Shown in pieces: positions 10,346 to 22,700 of a stretch of 64,000 bases of DNA (its first letter is position 1; each line of letters begins with the position of its first letter). The translations under genes were made by a program, and so were the position numbers. The notes under the pieces were generated by a model. The model did no database searches, was not told where the DNA came from, and worked only from the letters and a program-made list of their open reading frames with translations. This DNA is from Rhabdophis nuchalis (taxonomy: Eukaryota > Chordata > Lepidosauria > Squamata > Natricidae). The stretch is from positions 320,049,919 to 320,113,918 of the forward strand of contig CM077643.1 in NCBI GenBank assembly GCA_039707465.1, given 5' to 3'.

Positions 10346-11566
10346 CATAGTTTTGAAGAGGAAGGGTCAATAAGTGCAAGGGATGAAGTAAATGTTGTAC
10401 AGCTGCATCAAAAATTCCCAGCCTTTTCTCTGTTATGAAGTTGCATGTGTGTACCAAAATGGCAGAGTTTGCTGCACAATGCTGCTTTCATCATGCTAAC
10501 AAAAGCTTCCGATCCTTCAGAGCCCCTCTGAGATTGAGTACGTGATGTACCCATAATTTCTGGATTTGACCTTAATAATACAGGTAAATCTTTAACAGAA
10601 AATACAAGACAGCTTGAAGGAAAGATGAGGCAGAGAAAACCAGAGCATTTTCACAGCATCTCAAAAGGGTTGTTGGTGATAACTAAAGTAGCCTGAAATA
10701 AATAATTAACTAAGAGTAAAAATCGCTCATGTTCTAAAATTCAGATAGGAAAATCCTATTCTTGAATTAGAGTTTGTGTGGATAAGTAGGACCCAGGTTT
10801 TCCCTAAGGAAAGGAACTAAATATATATATTTCCCTAAAGGAAAGTGATTAGCCTTATTACAATACAAAAGATACAGACCAGTTCATTACTGCTCTGTAT
10901 CAAAATTAGATCAAATGGTTACATGAAATCTCTATTTTTGATGTGCTTAGGGGTGTTATAAATGTCCACTTTTAATGTGCTTGTATGCACAACGGATCAT
11001 TTGACATGGTGATGCCCAGCAACTTGTGATCCAGAACTTGAAAATTCAGAACATGTGATTGTTGCCTTCTTCAAATTTCATTTGAAGTGAATTAAAGCTC
11101 CTTGACTGCTTACTATGATTGTTGATCCACAGAACATTAACAGGCGTGTATGCTAAGAAAAACTTTGTGAGGCAGTCAACATTAAACAAATTTAAAGGGC
11201 ATTGATTTGAATTAGTCATCTGAGAATATGTTTAAATCTAATATATTAGTTGAGCTGAATAGTGCTCCGAAATCTCAGGAAACAAGTAAAATCAACACCT
11301 CAAGAGAAACTATAACTTTTCAGATGCTGCTAAGCAACCCCTGTGGAAGGAGGTTCACATAGAAAGGCCCCTCTCAATCATTTATTTTTGGAGAAGCCCG
11401 TGAATGCAAAAGATGGGGAAAGAGTAACCTTTTCCCTCCCTTTCTGGCGCTGTTGTTTTGAGGAAATCACAAAGCTTGTGTTCCACTTCTTTAAAATGTA
11501 CAAATATTCTCAAAGCAGCATAGATGAAATCGTCGTTCTTTCACTGCCTCCCTGTGAATCAGCTAA
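10346..11566. other. Unannotated intergenic DNA
   Basis: AT-rich sequence. The open frame at 11343-11780 has no recognisable domain and runs through a MITE half, so I do not call it a gene. Confidence 0.45.
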
Positions 11567-11568
11567 GT

Positions 11569-11632
11569 CAGGGGTCTCCAACCTTTGCAACTTTAAGTCT
11601 GAAGGACTTCAGCTCCCAGAATTCTCCATGTA
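11569..11632. mobile_element. Half copy of palindromic hAT-type MITE
   Basis: 'caggggtctccaacctttgc' through 'ttcagctcccagaattctcc' matches the left half of the 44039-44173 element. The right half is missing. Confidence 0.7.
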
Positions 11633-12019
11633 TATGTACCTGTGTGAAGGTTGTGTGAAGGTTATCTGCGAAAGGATGGAAGAAGAAAGAAGACTGAAGT
11701 CCAGGCAAGAAGACAGCATGGGACAGCAAAGTATAGCTGGAGCAGCTGGTGATTGGAAAGACAAGAAGAGGCTGCTATAAACAGCCTAACTAAAGAGGGG
11801 GGGAAACACCCACCTGCAAAACAAATAATAAAGAAGCAATTGCCTGGCAGAGCTGAGCTTTGCTACCAAGTGACTCGCGCCGCAAACAAAGCCAGAAAAT
11901 AAAATATCTGCAGAGAGAGTACATCAAAACCAGAACCCTGCTATGTGAAGAGAGAATGGGAAAAAGGAGGGGTGAAAGTAAACATTGATAGAATGGCTAC
12001 AGCAAACTCTGCAGCAGTC

Positions 12020-12094
12020 CATAGGATCATAAGGTTGAAAGAGATCTTGGAAATCTCTAGTCCAACACTCTGCCCAGCGCATACTATTCCAAAA
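12020..12094 (-). mobile_element. CR1 LINE fragment, left part
   Basis: The block 'ataaggttgaaagagatctt' followed by 'ctagtccaacactctgccc' is the CR1 3' UTR in reverse orientation; the same block occurs at 15424-15480. It continues at 13408 after an L2-like insertion. Confidence 0.7.
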
Positions 12095-13183
12095 ATCGAC
12101 CATGGTATCCTATTGCACCAGCTGGAGGAGTTGGGGTTGGGAGGCACCGTTCTGCGGTGGTTCTCCTCCTACCTCTCCGGCCGGTCGCAATTTGTGTTGG
12201 CAGGGGGGCAGAGGTCAACGTCGAGGCCCCTGATGTGTGGGGTGCCTCAGGGGTCGGTCCTCTCGCCCCTCCTATACAACACCTATATGAAGCCACTGGG
12301 TGAGATCATCCGTGGTTTTGGGGTAGAGTTCCATCAGTACGCTGATGATACTCAGCTGTACATCTCTACCCCTGACCACCCCAACGATGCCGTTGAAGTG
12401 ATGTCCCGGTGTTTGGAGGCCGTGTGGGCCTGGATGGGGAGGAACAAGCTTCGACTCAACCTGTCCAAGACCGAGTGGCTGTGGTTTCTGGCGTCACGAT
12501 ATAGCCAGTTGGTTCCATCTCTGACTATCGGGGGCGAATCTTTAGCCCCCGCAGAATGGGTTCCCAACTTAGGCATCCTCCTGGTCTCTCGGCTGTCCTT
12601 GGATGACCATGTGACAGCCGTGGCCAGGGGAGCTTTCTATCAGGTTCACCTGATACGCCAGTTGCGTCCCTTTCTAGATCGTGACGCCCTCCTCACAGTC
12701 ACTCAAGCCCTCGTCATTTCCCGCTTGGACTACTGTAATGTTCTCTACATGGGGCTCTCCTTGAGGTGCACCCGGAGGCTCCAGCTAGTCCAGAATGCGA
12801 CTTAAAATTTATGGGAGTTTCTCGATACTCCCATGTAACACCTCTCCTGCGCGAGCTGCACTGGCTGCCTGTGGCTTTCCGGGTGCGCTTCAAGGTGCTA
12901 GTAACCATCTTCAAAGCGCTCCATGGCTTGGGACCTGGCCATTTGTGGGACCGCCTCCTACCACATACCTGTTCCAACCTGTTCGCTCCCACAGAGAGGG
13001 CCTCCTCAGAGTGCCGTCTGCCGGACAATGCTGGCTAGCGACCCCAAGGGGGAGAGCCTTCTCTGTGGCAGGCCCTGCCCTCTGGAATGACCTGCCCCCC
13101 AACCTTCGTACCATCAAGTACCTACTCCTCTTCCATCGGACCCTAAAAACATATCTATTTCATGCGGCTGGCCTAGCATAGTT
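12095..13183 (+). pseudogene. L2-like reverse transcriptase, C-terminal remnant
   Basis: The frame that ends at 12805 retains the RT block GVPQGSVLSPLLYNTYMKPL and the active-site YADD (Tyr codon at 12338). The reading then shifts: a small deletion near 12795-12805 removes the residues between LVQNA and the 'THVTPLLRELHWLP'-type block, which continues at 12835-13040. The final GRAFSVAGPALWNDLPP block lies in yet another frame at about 13046-13100. It lacks the endonuclease and the RT fingers, so it is non-functional. Codons upstream of 12095 in the same frame belong to CR1 and flank, not to the RT. Confidence 0.9.
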
Positions 13184-13407
13184 TTAATGACACAGTCCCA
13201 ATTTTATAATAATTGTATAATATTTTTACTTGCTTTTAACCATAAGTTTTTAACACAGATCTAGTATTTAATTTATTTTTAACTTTTTATATTGTCATTG
13301 TGTTTTACTACTTTTTATTCCTCTGTGCACCGCCCTGAGTCCCTTTCGGGAGATAGGGTGGTATATACGTGTAAATAATAAAATAAATAAAATAAATAAA
13401 TTAAAAA
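12095..13407 (+). mobile_element. L2-like LINE, 5'-truncated copy
   Basis: Starts inside the RT palm, just after the first catalytic Asp block, and runs through the RT C-terminus, a 3' UTR with 'accgccctgagtccctttcg' and an AAATA-rich tail. Nucleotide similarity to the 18.7-23.2 kb LINE begins at 'atcgaccatggtatcctatt'. It sits inside a CR1 copy, so CR1 is older here. The 3' tail differs from those of the other L2-like copies. Confidence 0.9.
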
Positions 13408-13566
13408 GAAATGGTACCTTTTTTTTAATTGAAAACTTCCAGTGATTGAGCACCAACAACTTCAGGAGGGAGGCTGTCCCATTGCTTAATAGCTCTCACA
13501 ATCAGGATATATCTCCTTATTTTATGTTTGACTCTTTCACTGAAAATTCCCACCCATTGTTTTAGA
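13408..13566 (-). mobile_element. CR1 LINE fragment, right part
   Basis: 'gaaaacttccagtgattgag' to 'cccacccattgtttt' is the reversed CR1 end-of-ORF2/3' UTR region, collinear with 12020-12094. Decayed by indels. Confidence 0.75.
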
Positions 13567-13567
13567 T

Positions 13568-13750
13568 CTGTGATGGTGAGCCTGTGGCACCCCATGCCAC
13601 AGGTGGCACACAAAGCCCTCTCTGTGAGCATGCAAACCATCTCAGCTCCAAGCAAAGCTCCATCCATGCAAAATCACAGCTCTTCTGGTCTGCAGAAAAA
13701 TCTCTCTTCACAGAACTGATCCCTGGGGCCCAAAACATTGGAGGCCACTG
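13568..13750. mobile_element. Degenerate hAT element of the 6764 family
   Basis: 'ctgtgatggtgagcctgtgg' and 'ccacaggtggcacaca' match the left end of the 6764-7288 element. The right end is not clearly recognisable and no 8-bp duplication is seen. Confidence 0.6.
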
Positions 13751-13859
13751 CTCTAAGGTGCTTCTTACCTTTCCGCATCTGCTGCCAGTTGGTAGACACA
13801 ACTCAGCCTTCTGCACCTTTTCTGACATGGCATAAACAACTAACATATCGAGACATTGC

Positions 13860-14770
13860 CATGTCATTCTGCTGCATGTATACATTGGTGTGTTTCCTGG
13901 GTTCTTTCCTTTCCTTTCCTGGCATAGAGAATGCCTTGATTGTAATGTCTTGATTATAATGCAGTGATTACAAGCACAAGAAGCTTTGTAGGGTGGGGCA
14001 GCAACAACTGTAATTTATATTTTTGACAAAAAGGTTGTGCTTTCAAGGTGTGTTTAAAGTTATTCACCCACAAAGAATCCATTTCCCCCCCAAAATTTAA
14101 ACACGATTTTCATATGTGTGTGTGTGTGGTGTGTGTGTCTTTGTGCATGTAATTTAGGATATATGGTATACATACTGTATAAATTCCCAATAACTCTACT
14201 ACTTATTTTTCTTTACTACTGCAAGATTTTCGGAACTCAGGAAGTGGTGTCATGGCAACTGAAGACAGGGCATTTCCTGATGTTACAAACTCTGTTATAT
14301 GCCTTCTATAAACAGCCACATTGACTTAAATAGTCATTATAAAGAAACATATCCTGCAGGAGCTTTCTGAAGTCTCTGCCTCCAACTGCATGCACAATGT
14401 TTGTAACAACAAAAGTCAGCCTTCACAAAGGAAATTAAGTTTGATTTTTTAAAATAATAATAACAAGAAGAATTCAGCCTTGTATAATATCATAAACAAT
14501 TTCAGTGCAATCTAAAATTCATATAACGATATAAGTTCCTATTTTTCTGGCTCAAAGACTGATCTAAAATAATGTACTCGTTACAGATTTTAAGAAGAGA
14601 CTTTTTAAGAAAAGCTTTCAAAAGACTAGACAGCCAATTGTCTGGAATGGTATAGGATCTCCTGCTTCATCAGCACTGATGATGTTGCCTAGTTTGGTCA
14701 TGAAATGTCAGCAAGAAAACAATCAAGGTCAGAGAACATCAAGGATCCCACACTATGTATTTATCTGTTA
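13860..14770. other. Unannotated intergenic DNA
   Basis: A short GT-rich run is present near 14114-14140. No gene recognised. Confidence 0.45.
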
Positions 14771-14772
14771 TT

Positions 14773-14801
14773 ACACACACACACACATACACACACACAT
14801 A

Positions 14802-14873
<72 letters not shown>
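14773..14873. repeat. (CA)n followed by (GATA)n microsatellite
   Basis: CA units run from 14773 to about 14800, then about 17 copies of ATCT (GATA on the other strand) to 14873. GATA arrays are the core of the Bkm satellite first described from snakes (family knowledge). Open frames across it are artefacts. Confidence 0.97.
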
Positions 14874-14879
14874 CCTTCT

Positions 14880-15420
14880 ACTCTTTAGGAGCTCACAGTA
14901 GAAGATATGATGAAATATTCTTGTTTTACCCTTACAACACCTATTTCGTGAAGAAAATATGGCCAGAAAATGCAGACTGCCTAAGCCCAATATTTGTTAT
15001 CTTCACACAACTTTGGGAAAGAGGATTCCTCTCATTCTGCTTCTGAGGCAGTCACTAAACAAATCTTCCTTTCAGCCCCTTCCCAAAGCATAAGCTCTGA
15101 GGGAGGGGGTCAGGAAGGGCTCTGAAGCAGAGCAATCTGAAAGAGAATTGCTTCATTTCAGTCTTCAGGCTGCTGAAATGAGCAGAGTAAATGTTTCAGA
15201 AAGCAATTTCAAATCAGTGTTTTATCCAAAACTTCTTGAAGGCAAAGCAAGCCTACAAAGTTTCACAAAGCTCTAAAACGTAAGTAATCAGTAATTGGAT
15301 TCATTCATATCACCAAAGAAGTTAATGTATAAGCACTGACAGCTGAAAAGCAAAAGACCCTTCTTTTTAGTGTAAGTTTTTTTAGCTCAAATATTTATTT
15401 TCCATTAATCAATAGAATAT
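14880..15420. other. Unannotated intergenic DNA
   Basis: No recognised gene or repeat family is seen. Confidence 0.45.
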
Positions 15421-15423
15421 ACA

Positions 15424-15797
15424 ATACAATAGCAGAGTTGGAAGGGACCTTGGAGGTCAACTAGTCCAACTCCCTGCGTAGGCAGGAAGCCCTATACCAT
15501 TTCAGACAAATGGCTATCCAACATCTTCTTGAAGACTTGCAGTGTTGGGGCATTCACAACTTCTGGAGGCAACTTCTGTTCCACTGATTAATTGTTCTAA
15601 CTGTCAGGAAATTTCTCCTCAGTTCTAAGTTGCTTCTCTCCTTGATTAGTTTCCACCCATTGCTTCTTGTTCTGCCCTCAGGTGCTTTGGAGAATAGCTT
15701 GACTTCCTCTTCTTTGTGGCAACCCCTGAGATATTGGAACACTGCGATCATGTCTCCCCTGGTCCTTCTTTTCATTAAACTAGACATACCCATTTTT
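15424..15797 (-). mobile_element. CR1 LINE 3' fragment
   Basis: On the minus strand it encodes the C-terminal end of CR1 ORF2 (for example [19 protein letters not shown] and NLELRRNFLTVRTINQWNR) followed by the 3' UTR block 'ggtcccttccaactctgct'. It is cut at about 15797, 5' of the TRGDM block. No complete RT remains. Confidence 0.88.
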
Positions 15798-16057
15798 TAA
15801 AGTGGTGCATAAAGTCATAGATGAATAAATACCCTTGGGTTTACAGTTTGCCTTTCTGCTATAGGACAGGGCTTGCTAACTCAAAGCCAGGGCAAAGTTT
15901 GTGGTAAGCTTTTTCAGCCACAGATTCTCAGCGAGTGTATAGATCCTTACCTTCATGCAAAGCAGAAACCCCAAAATTGTGGTAAAATTGAAATACTTAA
16001 TGAGCAAGCTAATTTATTTCATACATAGGGAATATTTTAAACTGCATTAAGTACAAT

Positions 16058-16530
16058 TATGCTTTGGAGAATAGTTTGACTCCCTCTTCTTTGTGGCAAC
16101 CCCTCAGATATTGGAACACTGCTATCATGTCTCCCCTAGTCCTTCTTTTTATTAAACTAGACATACCCAGTTCCTGCAACCGTTCCTCATATGTTTTAGT
16201 CTCCAGTCCCCTAATCATCTTTGTTGCTCTTCTCTGCACTCTTTCTAGAGTCTCCACATCTTTTCTACATCATGGTGACCAAAACTGAATGCAGTATTCC
16301 AAGTGTGGGCTTATCAAGGCATTATGAAGTGGTATTAACACTTCACGTGATCTTGATTCTATCCCTCTGTTTATGCAGCCTAGAACTGTGTTGCCTTTTT
16401 TGGCAGCTGCTGCACACTGCTGACTCATATTTAAATGGTTGTCCACTAGGACTCCAAGATCCCTCTCACAGTTACTACAATTGAGCAAGGTACCACCTAT
16501 ACTGTACCTGTGCATTTCATTTTTTCCCTT
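16058..16530 (-). mobile_element. CR1 LINE fragment, second copy
   Basis: Minus-strand frames encode successive CR1 ORF2 blocks: NCERDLGVLVDNHLNMSQQC, the IPLHNALISPHLEYCIQFW block, then [19 protein letters not shown] and [15 protein letters not shown], with one frameshift between about 16257 and 16270. It overlaps in content with the 15424-15797 piece (both contain [15 protein letters not shown]), so these are two insertions or a duplication rather than one split element. Confidence 0.88.
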
Positions 16531-16539
16531 TTGCTAAAC

Positions 16540-16606
16540 CAAGTGTGGGCGTGGCCAGTGTATGATGCATCCGGCCCGTAGGCTGTGAATTTGACAGCCG
16601 TGACCT
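16540..16606. mobile_element. hAT-like fragment
   Basis: 'gggcgtggcca' with 'atccggcccgtaggctgtga' and 'tttgacagccgtga' resembles the end of a common vertebrate hAT MITE. Only a fragment remains and no duplication is visible. Confidence 0.4.
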
Positions 16607-16609
16607 TAT

Positions 16610-17628
16610 CAATTCATAACTGCAATGTGTTAAAACTCCATTGTGTTTGTTGCGATATTCTGAGATCTCAACAAACACCTCTGAATGTTCTGTCTAGACA
16701 AGGACAATTACTGGCTATTGGTTCAGGTATATTACCTTCAACATAATCAAGTAAATACTACAAATAAATTTTATCTTTTAGGTGAGCAGAACGTATGTAA
16801 TAGATTTTCAAAGTAGTTTAAATAAATTCAGTGTCTTAAAAAGAGAAGAAAATTTATAATATATGCTCAGAAAAATCCCAAATAAAAATAACTGCAAGAT
16901 TATTTTTAAAACTTAAAAAAAAACCATATAAGGAAATTTAATGGTTGGATGTGTCAGTTTCCTGTCATTCCCAGAGAAAGTGTTTAATTATTACTAAAAT
17001 TCCTTTTTGCCTTGATTTTGTCTTTCTCTTTTTCTTTTATTCTTTCTTGACAGACATAGCTGGGAACATTAAGGACAACTATGGTGCAGTAGATAGAACT
17101 TACATTTCCTTTCTGGTAGAATGGTCTCATTAGAGGAGATTAGACACAATTATTATGTAACTTGTTTTGATACGACATGAAGCAAAGATCTAAAAATGGA
17201 ATTAGAATTCTTCCTACATCTTCTTCTTAGGTATTTTATATAATAATGATGCAACATCTAAGAATGCAGCAGTGTTTCTTTTGGCTGCAATCCCGTGTGA
17301 CATAAAGCTTAATATGATAAATTTATGGTTCTAAAATAGAGGTAATTTCAAAAATCCAGCGCAGAAACACTAGCAGAATAGGATTAGCAACATTTTTTTA
17401 GTTATTGAAGGTGTTGTTTCTGCTCAAGAATGATTTGACTGAAATCGTCAGATATCTCAGGCTCCCGTTTTATTGGCTCAGCTGAAAACTCTGAAATAAG
17501 CTAAGAATTATCATCAAGAATAGAAAAGGCATATGCAGGTCTGGGCTCTGGTGGGGAAAAAATCAGCTTCAGTACCTTGGACAGCTCACCAAAGGAAACT
17601 TCAGATTTCATGGACTCTTAAAAAAAGA
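16610..17628. other. Unannotated AT-rich DNA
   Basis: No gene or clear repeat is seen. Confidence 0.45.
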
Positions 17629-18002
17629 CAGGTTGTCTTCAATTTATGATCACAATTAAGCCCAACATTTGTTTTGCTAAATGAGACAGTTGCTAATAGA
17701 GTTTTGCCCCATTTTACATGCTTTCCCGCCACAGTTGTTAATTGAATAGCTGTCATTAATTTAGTAAATTTAAAGTGAATCCAGCTTCCCTATTGACTTT
17801 GCTTGTCAGAAGTTTACAAAAGGTTATCACACGTCCCCACGTCATAAATGTGAGCCAGTTGCTAAGGATCTGGATTTCGATTACATGTCTAAGGGGATGT
17901 TGCAATGATGATCAGTTTGAAAAACACCCAGAAGTCATTTTTTCAGTGCTGTTGTAACTTCAAATAGTATTAAATGAATGGTTGCAAATTGAGGACTACC
18001 TG
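17629..18002. mobile_element. Mariner-like MITE, 374 bp
   Basis: Left end CAGGTTGTCTTCAATTTATG and right end 'caaattgaggactacctg' are imperfect inverted repeats. TA follows the right end; the left flank reads GA, probably a mutated TA. It is the reverse-oriented relative of 8850-9523, sharing 'ttttgccccattttac' and 'cacagttgttaa' blocks. It has no transposase. Confidence 0.82.
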
Positions 18003-18734
18003 TATTGCACCAACATCTATCTTTGGTCAAAGACTCATTCAAGAAGGCTGGTGAGGCAACATACTGCTGTCACTAAATGGGCCATAAGGAGCCTTTTAAC
18101 CTTTTTTGAACATGCAGAATGTTATCTAATGTAGACATTTCAGCGCTTGTAGGGGATCCCAGAACCTTATAATAAAACAGAAAAAATGTTCTTTCCTCTG
18201 AATTTAAAGCTTCTTCAGAGTTTTTCAGAAATCCTAATCCCAGGGATACGTAGCCCCAAAAAACTGTCTCTCTGTTCTGTTCTCCTACATTGGTACTTCT
18301 TAGACAAGAAGAACAATGGGTTCTTAGTGCTGTCAAAGCTTGATTTTCATCTTCGTGGCATTTCATTTCTGGGTAATGTGTATTATGTACCCTCAGTGCA
18401 TTGGCATGAACTTTGGTGGTTGTTAATACATTTATTAATTATTATTAGGAGGCACTATTTCTTCTGGTTGTTGTCTGCACATTCCTGCCCCAGTTCCTGT
18501 TATTTTTCTTTAGCCCTACTGTTTTTGGAACAGATATGTTAGATATGTGATTATGTCAGTGTTAGATACATTAATGCATCATTACCTGTTACTGAGATCC
18601 TCATTTTTCTTCCTACCACCCTTCAATCAAGAAAAATGGTTGGTCCAACTGGAAGAACTGGATTAGTGGAGAGTGAAATTATAGTTATATTCTATTTCCA
18701 GCAAATTGATGCCTAAGATGCACCCACACAGGCA

Positions 18735-19480
18735 TGCGCGAAAAGATGGCGGCGCGCTGCTGAGCTCCGTGCGGGCCGCGGAGGCCCGCTGGTGGAAAGG
18801 AGGTGCTACCCGACCCCATTTCCAGCTTTGGGGGTCGGGACTGGTAGGAGGACCACCTGGGTTTGCGATCGTGCCCTAGTTGGGGCCGCCCGGGTGGTTT
18901 TTCGCCGCTGCGAGTCCGGCCGAGTGAGCCCGGTTGAGGAGAAGACGCCGGGCGGAAGGAGGGCGGAAGAGAACGCCGAGGAGGCCGAGGCCCGAGCCTG
19001 GACGCCGAGCCGATGAGAGCTACGGGGAGCCGGGCGTCAGAGGCTGAAGATTGGAGTATGGAGGACGCCTGGGAGCCCGGAGGACCCCCCGGATGGCCGG
19101 AGGAGCCCCTGAGGTGAACGGGAGGAGCGGAGGCCGGTCATTCGGGAGTGGGTCGAGGAACGGACGCCGGGCGAGGGCGGCATGAAGAAACGGGGGCCGA
19201 GCGGAACCCTGGAGGGAGCCCTGACGTATGTGGCTGAATGGCTAAATGTTAACCGAGGCCTGAGGGTGGCTGGAAGATCAGAGGCCTGGCGGAGGCAGAG
19301 CAGAGGCCATGTAGAAGACCGTAGGAGGTGAGGCCAAAGCGCAGGCCGAGTAGAGGCGAGGAGGGGTCGAAATGCCTGACTGGAGGCCGGAGCCAGGCTG
19401 GAGAAGTAGAGTTGGGACGAGCATGGACCCCCTGGGACCTCACCGTGGGGCTTCACCAGGGATATTATTCGTTGGGCTGG
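18735..19480 (+). promoter_or_regulatory. GC-rich 5' leader of the L2-like LINE (putative internal promoter)
   Basis: CpG-dense sequence, unlike any other kilobase in the window, placed directly upstream of the ORF. Full-length LINEs normally carry an RNA polymerase II promoter inside the 5' UTR (family knowledge); that this stretch is the promoter is inference from composition and position. The 'aagatggcgg' motif near 18742 resembles a YY1 core site, which helps set L1 transcription start in mammals, but that comparison is weak. Confidence 0.45.
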
Positions 19481-19755
19481 AGGATTTTGGACTCTGGACT
19501 TTATATGTCTTTACCATCTACATTATTTATTTCATCTACATCATCTCCCGTTTATATTGCACATGGCCCGAATTTTATCTGACTTTCGAATTTGAATTCT
19601 GCCGAATTACCCTACTGGACTATTTTATATATTTAATATTCATATGTTTATATATTTATATGTTTATATATGTATATTTATCTATTTATTACCATCTTTT
19701 GCACCTTATTTAATATCTTAACCTTTTATCCAGCGAGGTCTCTGTATTACCTAGC

Positions 19756-22700
19756 ATGTACTCAAGGGCCTGCCTTCTCTTGCTGCGAGAGTCCCCCCTC
19801 TCGCAGGTATGGCCCGCTGTGTTATCAAGGGCACACTTTGATGAGGGACTAGTAAGTCAGGAGAAGTGGCGAAAGCGCAGGTGTAGGGTTTTTTTAGTAA
19901 AAAAGCTGTTGTCTGTTTTAGGGGGTACCAGGGAGGAGGGAGGGTTTAGACAGGTTGAGACTAGCCAGAAGGGAATGGGCCGAGCCAGCAGAAGACGGAG
20001 GGAGGCGGATGGTTCCGTTAAGAGGGGGGAAACACAAGTCATTCCGGTGGAGGGCTTCTCCATCCAGAGGGTCGTGGGGAGGGGCAGGGCCGAGGGGAGA
20101 CAAGTTCCTTCCTCCCGGTTGGAGGCACGTAGCCGTTGGTTACAAACGGTTGGGTGCCACAACCCCCGCAGGCTAGGTGGCCAGGGAATACAGAGCCAGG
20201 GTCTGCGGCTGATGTTTTGCAACGCCAGGTCCGTTGTCAACAAAGCCCCCCTCATTAGTGACCTTGTGTCAGAGGGGGAGCCGGACCTGGTAGGAATTGC
20301 GGAGACCTGGTTGGGCCACGAGGGAGGACATCCCCTCGTTGAAATGTGCCCGCCAGGCTACCGCGCATTTCATCAGCCGCGGGCCCTAGGCAGGGGTGGT
20401 GGGGTAGCGGTCATTATTAAGGAAGGCCTTGAGCCGAGAGAGACCATTGTGCCTCAGACTTCCGGCTGTGAGTCCCTCTGCGTGAAGTGGGGCCTAGGGA
20501 GGCAGTTGGGCTTGCTGGTTGTATACCTGGCTCCCCGCTATGTAGCAGCAGCCCTGCCCGAGCTCCTGGAGGTGATCGCTACGGTGGCAGTGGAGACTCC
20601 CAGACTTATAGTCATGGGGGACTTTAACCTGCCATCGTTGGGCGAATCATCCGTGGTAGCTCGGGAATTCATGGCTTCCATGACGGCCATGGACCTGACC
20701 CAAGTAATTCAGGGCCCCACCCACGAGGGTGGACATACGCCGGACCTCATCTTCGTCTCGGGCCAATGGAAAAGTGATCTGGGTACAGGGGATATAGTCA
20801 TCACACCCTTGTCATGGTCAGACCACTCACTTCTCCGGCTCGACTTTCCGACCGCTGCTCCCCTCCGCGGGGAGGCGGAACCAGAGTCACCAATCTGGTA
20901 CCGCCCCAGGCGCTTGATGGACCCGGATGGGTTCCAGACAGCGCTTGGGCCATTTCCTGTATCCCTGACCCGCGCCCCGATGGAGGACCTCACGGCCGCA
21001 TGGAATAGTGCGGCCGTGGGAGCCTTAGATCGGGTCGCGCCCTTGCGGCCTCTCTCGCGGCGGCGAACCACCCTGGCTCCTTGGTTCACTGAGGAGCTGC
21101 GGGTGATGAAACGCCGCAAGAGATGCCTAGAGAGAAGATGGAGGGCTAGCCGCTCTGAATCTGACCGGACACAGGTAAGAGCCCATTTACGGACTTACAT
21201 TGTGGCGCTGAGGGTGGCCAAACGTCATCATTGTGCCACTCTCATAGCATCCGCAGAAAACCGCCCTGCCGCCCTGTTTAGGGTGACCCGCTCCCTCCTT
21301 CAACAGAGGGAGCGGGAAGCCCCACTACAGGGTAGAGCAGAGGAATTTGTGATTTTTCTGCAGGAGAAAACCGCCCAGATACAGAGTGAGCTAACCCCCA
21401 TTCATGGCCCAGTGGGATGCCACGAGAGAGATCTTGTTTGGGAGGAGTTTGACTCCGTTAATTCCGAGGATATGGACAGGCTACGTGGGCGACTGCGAGC
21501 CACCACATGTTTATTGGACCCGTGCCCCTCCTGGCTTGTACTGGCATCCTGGGAGGTGACACGAGGCTGGCTCCAAGAGGTTGTCAACGCATCCTTGAGT
21601 GAGGGTTCCTTGCCTGCCTCCCTAAAAGAGGCCATGGTGAGGCCCCTCCTCAAGAAGCCCTCTTTGGACCCAGCTCTTTTGAACAACTACCGTCCAGTCT
21701 CCAACCTTCCCTTCTTGGCGAAGGTTGTTGAGAGTGTGGTGGCACAACAGTTTCCCCGTCACCTGGAGGAAGTTGACTATCTAGATCCGCGCCAGTCCGG
21801 CTTTCGGCCCGGGCATAGCACCGAGACGGCATTGGTCGCGTTGGTAGATGATCTCTGGAGGGCCAGAGATGGGGGATGTTCCTCCATCCTGGTTCTATTA
21901 GACCTCTCGGCGGCTTTCGATACCATCGACCATGGTATCCTATTGCATCGGCTGGGGGGGTTGGGGGTGGGAGGCACCGTTTTACGGTGGTTCTCCTCCT
22001 ACCTCTCTGGCCGATCGCAATTTGTGCGGGCAGGAGAGCAGAGGTCGACCCCGAGACCCCTCACATGCGGGGTGCCTCAGGGGTCGGTCCTCTCGCCTCT
22101 CCTGTTTAACGCATACATGAAGCCGCTGGGCGAGATCGTCCGTGGTTTTGGGGTAGAGTACCACCTGTACGCTGATGACACCCAGCTGTACATATCTACC
22201 CCAAACCACCCCAACGATGCCGTAGCGGTGATGTGCCAGTGCCTGGAAGCCGTGCGGATCTGGATGGGAAGTAACGGACTTAGGCTCAACCCGACCAAGA
22301 CCGAGTGGCTGTGGTTTCCGGCTGCCCGATTCAACCAGCTCTCTCCAACGCTGGCCATAGGGGGCGAACATATTGCCCCTGTGGATGGGGCGCGCAACTT
22401 GGGTGTCCTCCTGGATACCCGGCTGTCCATGGAAGATCAAGTGACAGCCGTGGCCAGGAGGGCGTTTTACCAGGTTCGCCTGGTACGCCAGTTGCGCCCC
22501 CTATTGGATCGGGACGCCCTTCGCACAGTCACTCATGCTCTCGTGACATCCCGACTGGATTATTGCAACTCTCTCTACATGGGGCTCCCCTTGAGGTGTA
22601 CCCGGAGGCTTCAGTTGGTCCAGAATGCAGCCGCGCGTGCAATTATGGGCACCTCTAGGTTTGCCCATGTAACACCGCTGCTGCGCGAGCTGCACTGGCT

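Noticed and set aside
11343..11780. A 145-codon open frame
   Set aside because: It runs through half of a palindromic MITE, has no domain I recognise, and lacks any exon or promoter context.
14679..15046. Frames rich in Thr-His and Ile-Tyr-Leu-Ser
   Set aside because: They are readings of the CA and GATA microsatellites.
18792..19456. Frames in the leader of the intact LINE as a possible ORF1
   Set aside because: CpG-rich composition explains their length; there is no coiled coil, zinc knuckle or esterase motif, and frames exist on both strands.
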